From positions 261,248 through 325,247 of the forward strand of contig CAVQOI010000010.1 in NCBI GenBank assembly GCA_963714425.1: a stretch of 64,000 nt of DNA, read 5' to 3'. A model generated the notes under the pieces. That model searched no databases, was not told the origin of the DNA, and saw only the letters and a program-made list of their open reading frames with translations. Within the stretch, counting starts at the first letter, position 1. The number at the start of each line of letters is the position of its first letter. Positions 61,953 to 64,000 of the stretch are shown here, piece after piece. Made by a program: the position numbers and the translations under genes. This DNA is from DATCYX01 sp963714425. Its GTDB lineage: Bacteria > Chloroflexota > Anaerolineae > Anaerolineales > UBA4823.

Positions 61953-62390
61953 ATGTCCCCAGCTGGCGGTCGTCATGACCCGTACCGGAAGTTCAATTTT
62001 GTGGTTGAGATCGATGGGATCGCCTCTTCCGGCTTCCTGTCTGTGGATGGCCTCGAGTTGGCAAATGAGGTGGTCGATTACCGTGAAGGCAATGAGCAGG
62101 CTATGGCTCGCAAGCTTCCAGGGCTGGCGAAGGTCTCCAATATCACACTGAAGCGCGGGCTAACCACGAACCGTGACCTATGGGAGTGGCGCAAGACAGT
62201 TTTAGACGGGGTTACCGAGCGGCGGGATGGCTCCATCATCATTCTAAATGAATCGCGCGAGCAGGTGCTGCGTTTGAACTTTCGCAATGCCTGGCCGTGC
62301 CGCTGGAGCATCAGCGGCCTGGATGCCCTGGAGAGCGACGTGCTCATCGAAGAGATCGAGCTGGTTGTCGAAGATCTCAGGCTGGATTAG
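61953..62390 (+). CDS. T4 gp19-like tail tube protein (orphan)
   Basis: This 145-residue protein has the pattern of the conserved phage-tail region / T4 gp19-like inner tube proteins: DPYRKFNFVVEIDGIASSGF, then EVVDYREGN and ITLKRGLTTNRDLWEW. It ends in alternating strands. The same fold forms the tube of contractile injection systems. No sheath, baseplate or other tail gene is near, so it is an orphan. AAGGAGG lies just before the ATG at 61953; ATGs at 61896 and 61776 would add 19 and 59 residues. Confidence 0.7.
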   Translation: MSPAGGRHDPYRKFNFVVEIDGIASSGFLSVDGLELANEVVDYREGNEQAMARKLPGLAKVSNITLKRGLTTNRDLWEWRKTVLDGVTERRDGSIIILNESREQVLRLNFRNAWPCRWSISGLDALESDVLIEEIELVVEDLRLD

Positions 62391-62418
62391 TTCTATCGAG
62401 GGTAGGTAAGGAATTGAG

Positions 62419-62447
62419 CACCGGAGGGTCAAATTGACCCTCCGGTG
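62419..62447. terminator. Bidirectional terminator-like palindrome
   Basis: CACCGGAGGGTCAA (62419-62432) and its complement (62434-62447) pair perfectly around one base, between the tube protein gene and the convergent membrane protein gene. There is no U-tract. Confidence 0.55.
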
Positions 62448-62473
62448 GTGAACGCACTTTCGCTAGCGCTTAT

Positions 62474-63061
62474 TCAGGCTGAATGGAATATACCCGCTTC
62501 TTCTACGTCGCTTGCCTGTAAAACCAAACCTATGCCTGCCAGCCCAATCAGGCTGAGCAGCCAGATTAGGTAAAACGCCCAGTCTGACCACTCCGGCCAC
62601 GTACCATTCAATTGTGCGACAATCAAGTTGACCAATGTGAACAGGGGAACCCAAAGCCCTGCAAGCAACGGCAATCCATTCCAGCGGGGCAGCACATGGT
62701 GCTTCAAGCGGGCAACCCCGAACAGGGTCGCGCCTAAGAACTGGAAGACTACGCCGAGGAAGAACAACGTCCACCAAGGGTCGCTTTTAGTGACACCCAA
62801 GCCGACAATGCCCGCCGCACACACCACACCTGCTAGGACCGCAAGACCCAGGCTGTAGCGCCCGAAAGCGCCGGATGCACTGCTGTAGCGCACCAGCAAT
62901 CCGATGAAACCCATGCTGATCAACAGAATGCCCATCGCGAGCAGGGGCATCTCAGCTAAATTGATCACTCTGTCGATCGACAGGCTGCGGGCGTTGAAGC
63001 GAGCATACTCCGGACGGGAGCTGGCGAGCCAGCTCAGGACAAGCGCTGGCCCACCTAACAT
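62474..63061 (-). CDS. Polytopic membrane protein, unknown
   Basis: This 195-residue protein has about five helices. A charged N-terminal part and a DVEEAG tail flank them. No family mark was recognised. The ATG at 63061 lacks a strong ribosome site. It stands alone on the minus strand, downstream of the methyltransferase gene at the window edge, with a gap of 218 bp where nothing was seen. Confidence 0.5.
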   Translation of the reverse strand: MLGGPALVLSWLASSRPEYARFNARSLSIDRVINLAEMPLLAMGILLISMGFIGLLVRYSSASGAFGRYSLGLAVLAGVVCAAGIVGLGVTKSDPWWTLFFLGVVFQFLGATLFGVARLKHHVLPRWNGLPLLAGLWVPLFTLVNLIVAQLNGTWPEWSDWAFYLIWLLSLIGLAGIGLVLQASDVEEAGIFHSA

Positions 63062-63279
63062 CAGCGCCCAACCACTCAGTTAGATGAAATTCTCTTTAGA
63101 CATTTCGACGCCTCGTTGTGCGTGCTCCTCGAGCGCCGTTTTCATAGTATCGAGAAGCGTCCGGCTCCCTAGTAGAAACAGTCCAACCATCCCGGCCTGG
63201 CGCAGCTCCTTATGCTTGTGTGATTATAGGCGAACCGAACTGATAAGGTGATAATCAGAGAATACTTATCCATCACTAC

Positions 63280-64000
63280 CTACTTAACGCCTACCCCCAT
63301 GTGATTCGTATAAACCTCATCTACCTGGCCGTCTCCTAGCTCATCAACGAGCCGATCCAATACAGCTTGCGACACATCTGCCCAACGCCTCTCTCCCATT
63401 TTGTGCTTTATTTGGGTAACAAAGCCAGCTCCCATCTGCATCTTTTTCCAAAATACAAATACCGAAGGAGTGATTTCGTAATAGGAAATGGTGTGAACGA
63501 CAACGTCACAAAATCCAGCGGCCGACATCTCCTGGATGAATGTCTCCGGGTCACTTAGAGGTGGTTCTCCCTGAGGAACCGGTAATTCGGGTAGCACTGT
63601 ATTGATGATTTTTACAGCCGCGGTAAATGGGGCAGAAAGCGAAGCCATACTGCTAACAACGGCTCGTCGACCAGGTCGTAATACTCGGAGCATTTCCCGA
63701 AATCCGGCTGCGCGATCTGGAAAAAAGATCAATCCAAGGAGCGAGAACGCCCCGTCAAAAGAGTTGTCGCTGTAGGGAAGATTCTGGCCATCACCGACGC
63801 GCAAATCGGCGATTTCAATCCCTAACTCGTCAGCACGGCGACGCAAGTTTGCCACCATGGCAGGCGAAAAATCGATAGCACTGACGGCCGCGCCTTCCTT
63901 GGCAGCCAAAATTGTCAATGGTCCTGGTCCGGCAGCGACGTCAACAATGTGGGCAGATGGGGGGAGGGTTGCGAGTCTGAGTGCTTCGCGTGCAAAATGC
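63280..64000 (-). CDS. SAM-dependent methyltransferase, 5' end outside the window
   Basis: The frame stays open to the end of the window, so the N terminus is missing. The visible 239 residues start FAREALRLATLPPSAHIVDV and then AAGPGPLTILAAK. This is the S-adenosylmethionine loop, followed by SAIDFSPAMV and LPYSDNSFDGAFS. It fits the UbiE/Coq5-like class I methyltransferases. The acceptor is unknown. An internal ATG at 63918 would cut the loop, so it is not the true start. Confidence 0.8.
   Translation of the reverse strand, partial: HFAREALRLATLPPSAHIVDVAAGPGPLTILAAKEGAAVSAIDFSPAMVANLRRRADELGIEIADLRVGDGQNLPYSDNSFDGAFSLLGLIFFPDRAAGFREMLRVLRPGRRAVVSSMASLSAPFTAAVKIINTVLPELPVPQGEPPLSDPETFIQEMSAAGFCDVVVHTISYYEITPSVFVFWKKMQMGAGFVTQIKHKMGERRWADVSQAVLDRLVDELGDGQVDEVYTNHMGVGVK

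Noticed and set aside
1..64000. CRISPR arrays, insertion sequences, rRNA and tRNA genes
   Set aside because: No regularly spaced direct repeats, transposase-like frames, rRNA-like stretches or cloverleaf patterns were noticed by eye. tRNAs could still be missed without a covariance search.

Overview
The window looks like chromosomal DNA of an uncultured Chloroflexi bacterium, probably class Anaerolineae. This is inferred from gene style and not from a marker gene. Supporting signs are a surface lipoprotein with an NBR1-Ig-like domain and long Thr/Pro-rich TPT tails, many small polytopic membrane proteins of unknown family, a complete Liv amino-acid importer, and short palindromic intergenic repeats. 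No rRNA, tRNA, CRISPR array, transposase or integrase was found by eye.

Layout. 0-6 kb: end of an amino-acid permease, a metallophosphoesterase, a nucleotidyltransferase-like protein, a HisC-like aminotransferase, an FGGY sugar kinase and a membrane NERD protein. 6-10 kb: a V4R-PAS-GAF histidine kinase, its NarL-type regulator and a stand-alone receiver, with a broken receiver fragment nearby. 10-22 kb: mainly one-directional genes for a glycosyltransferase, an acyltransferase-like protein, four CPBP-type membrane proteases, two alpha/beta hydrolases, an MFS exporter, a methyltransferase and a frameshifted lipoprotein. This reads as an accessory resistance or modification island.

22-39 kb is the most unusual part. 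A minus-strand run encodes a heme O synthase, a SUMF1-type lipoprotein, a 12-TM histidine-rich membrane protein split by an in-frame TGA, and several small membrane proteins including a paralogous pair. Around it lie BON and PRC-barrel proteins, a CopD-like protein, an M50 protease, an ABC exporter and three Crp/Fnr-family regulators. Four palindromes of the form CGAC-N4-GTCG lie 64-76 bp before start codons here. Each has a -10-like hexamer exactly where a class II Crp/Fnr promoter would have it. Two further Crp- or Fnr-like palindromes lie before other membrane-protein genes. I propose a locally controlled, undescribed redox, heme or stress regulon.

39-64 kb: a trypsin-nuclease fusion, the TPT lipoprotein, an Obg-type GTPase with a TGS domain, the livFGMHK operon, an Mth938-like protein, malic enzyme and a thioredoxin-reductase-like flavoprotein. 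Then come a patatin, a cytochrome P450, a polyferredoxin/DUF362 pair, an SGNH-like secreted protein with an aldo/keto reductase, an orphan T4 gp19-like tube protein, a membrane protein and a methyltransferase cut by the window end. Gaps carry strong hairpins, among them a perfect 54-bp palindrome between converging genes and a hairpin repeat found about 53 kb apart.

All positions were read by hand. No similarity search or alignment was run.
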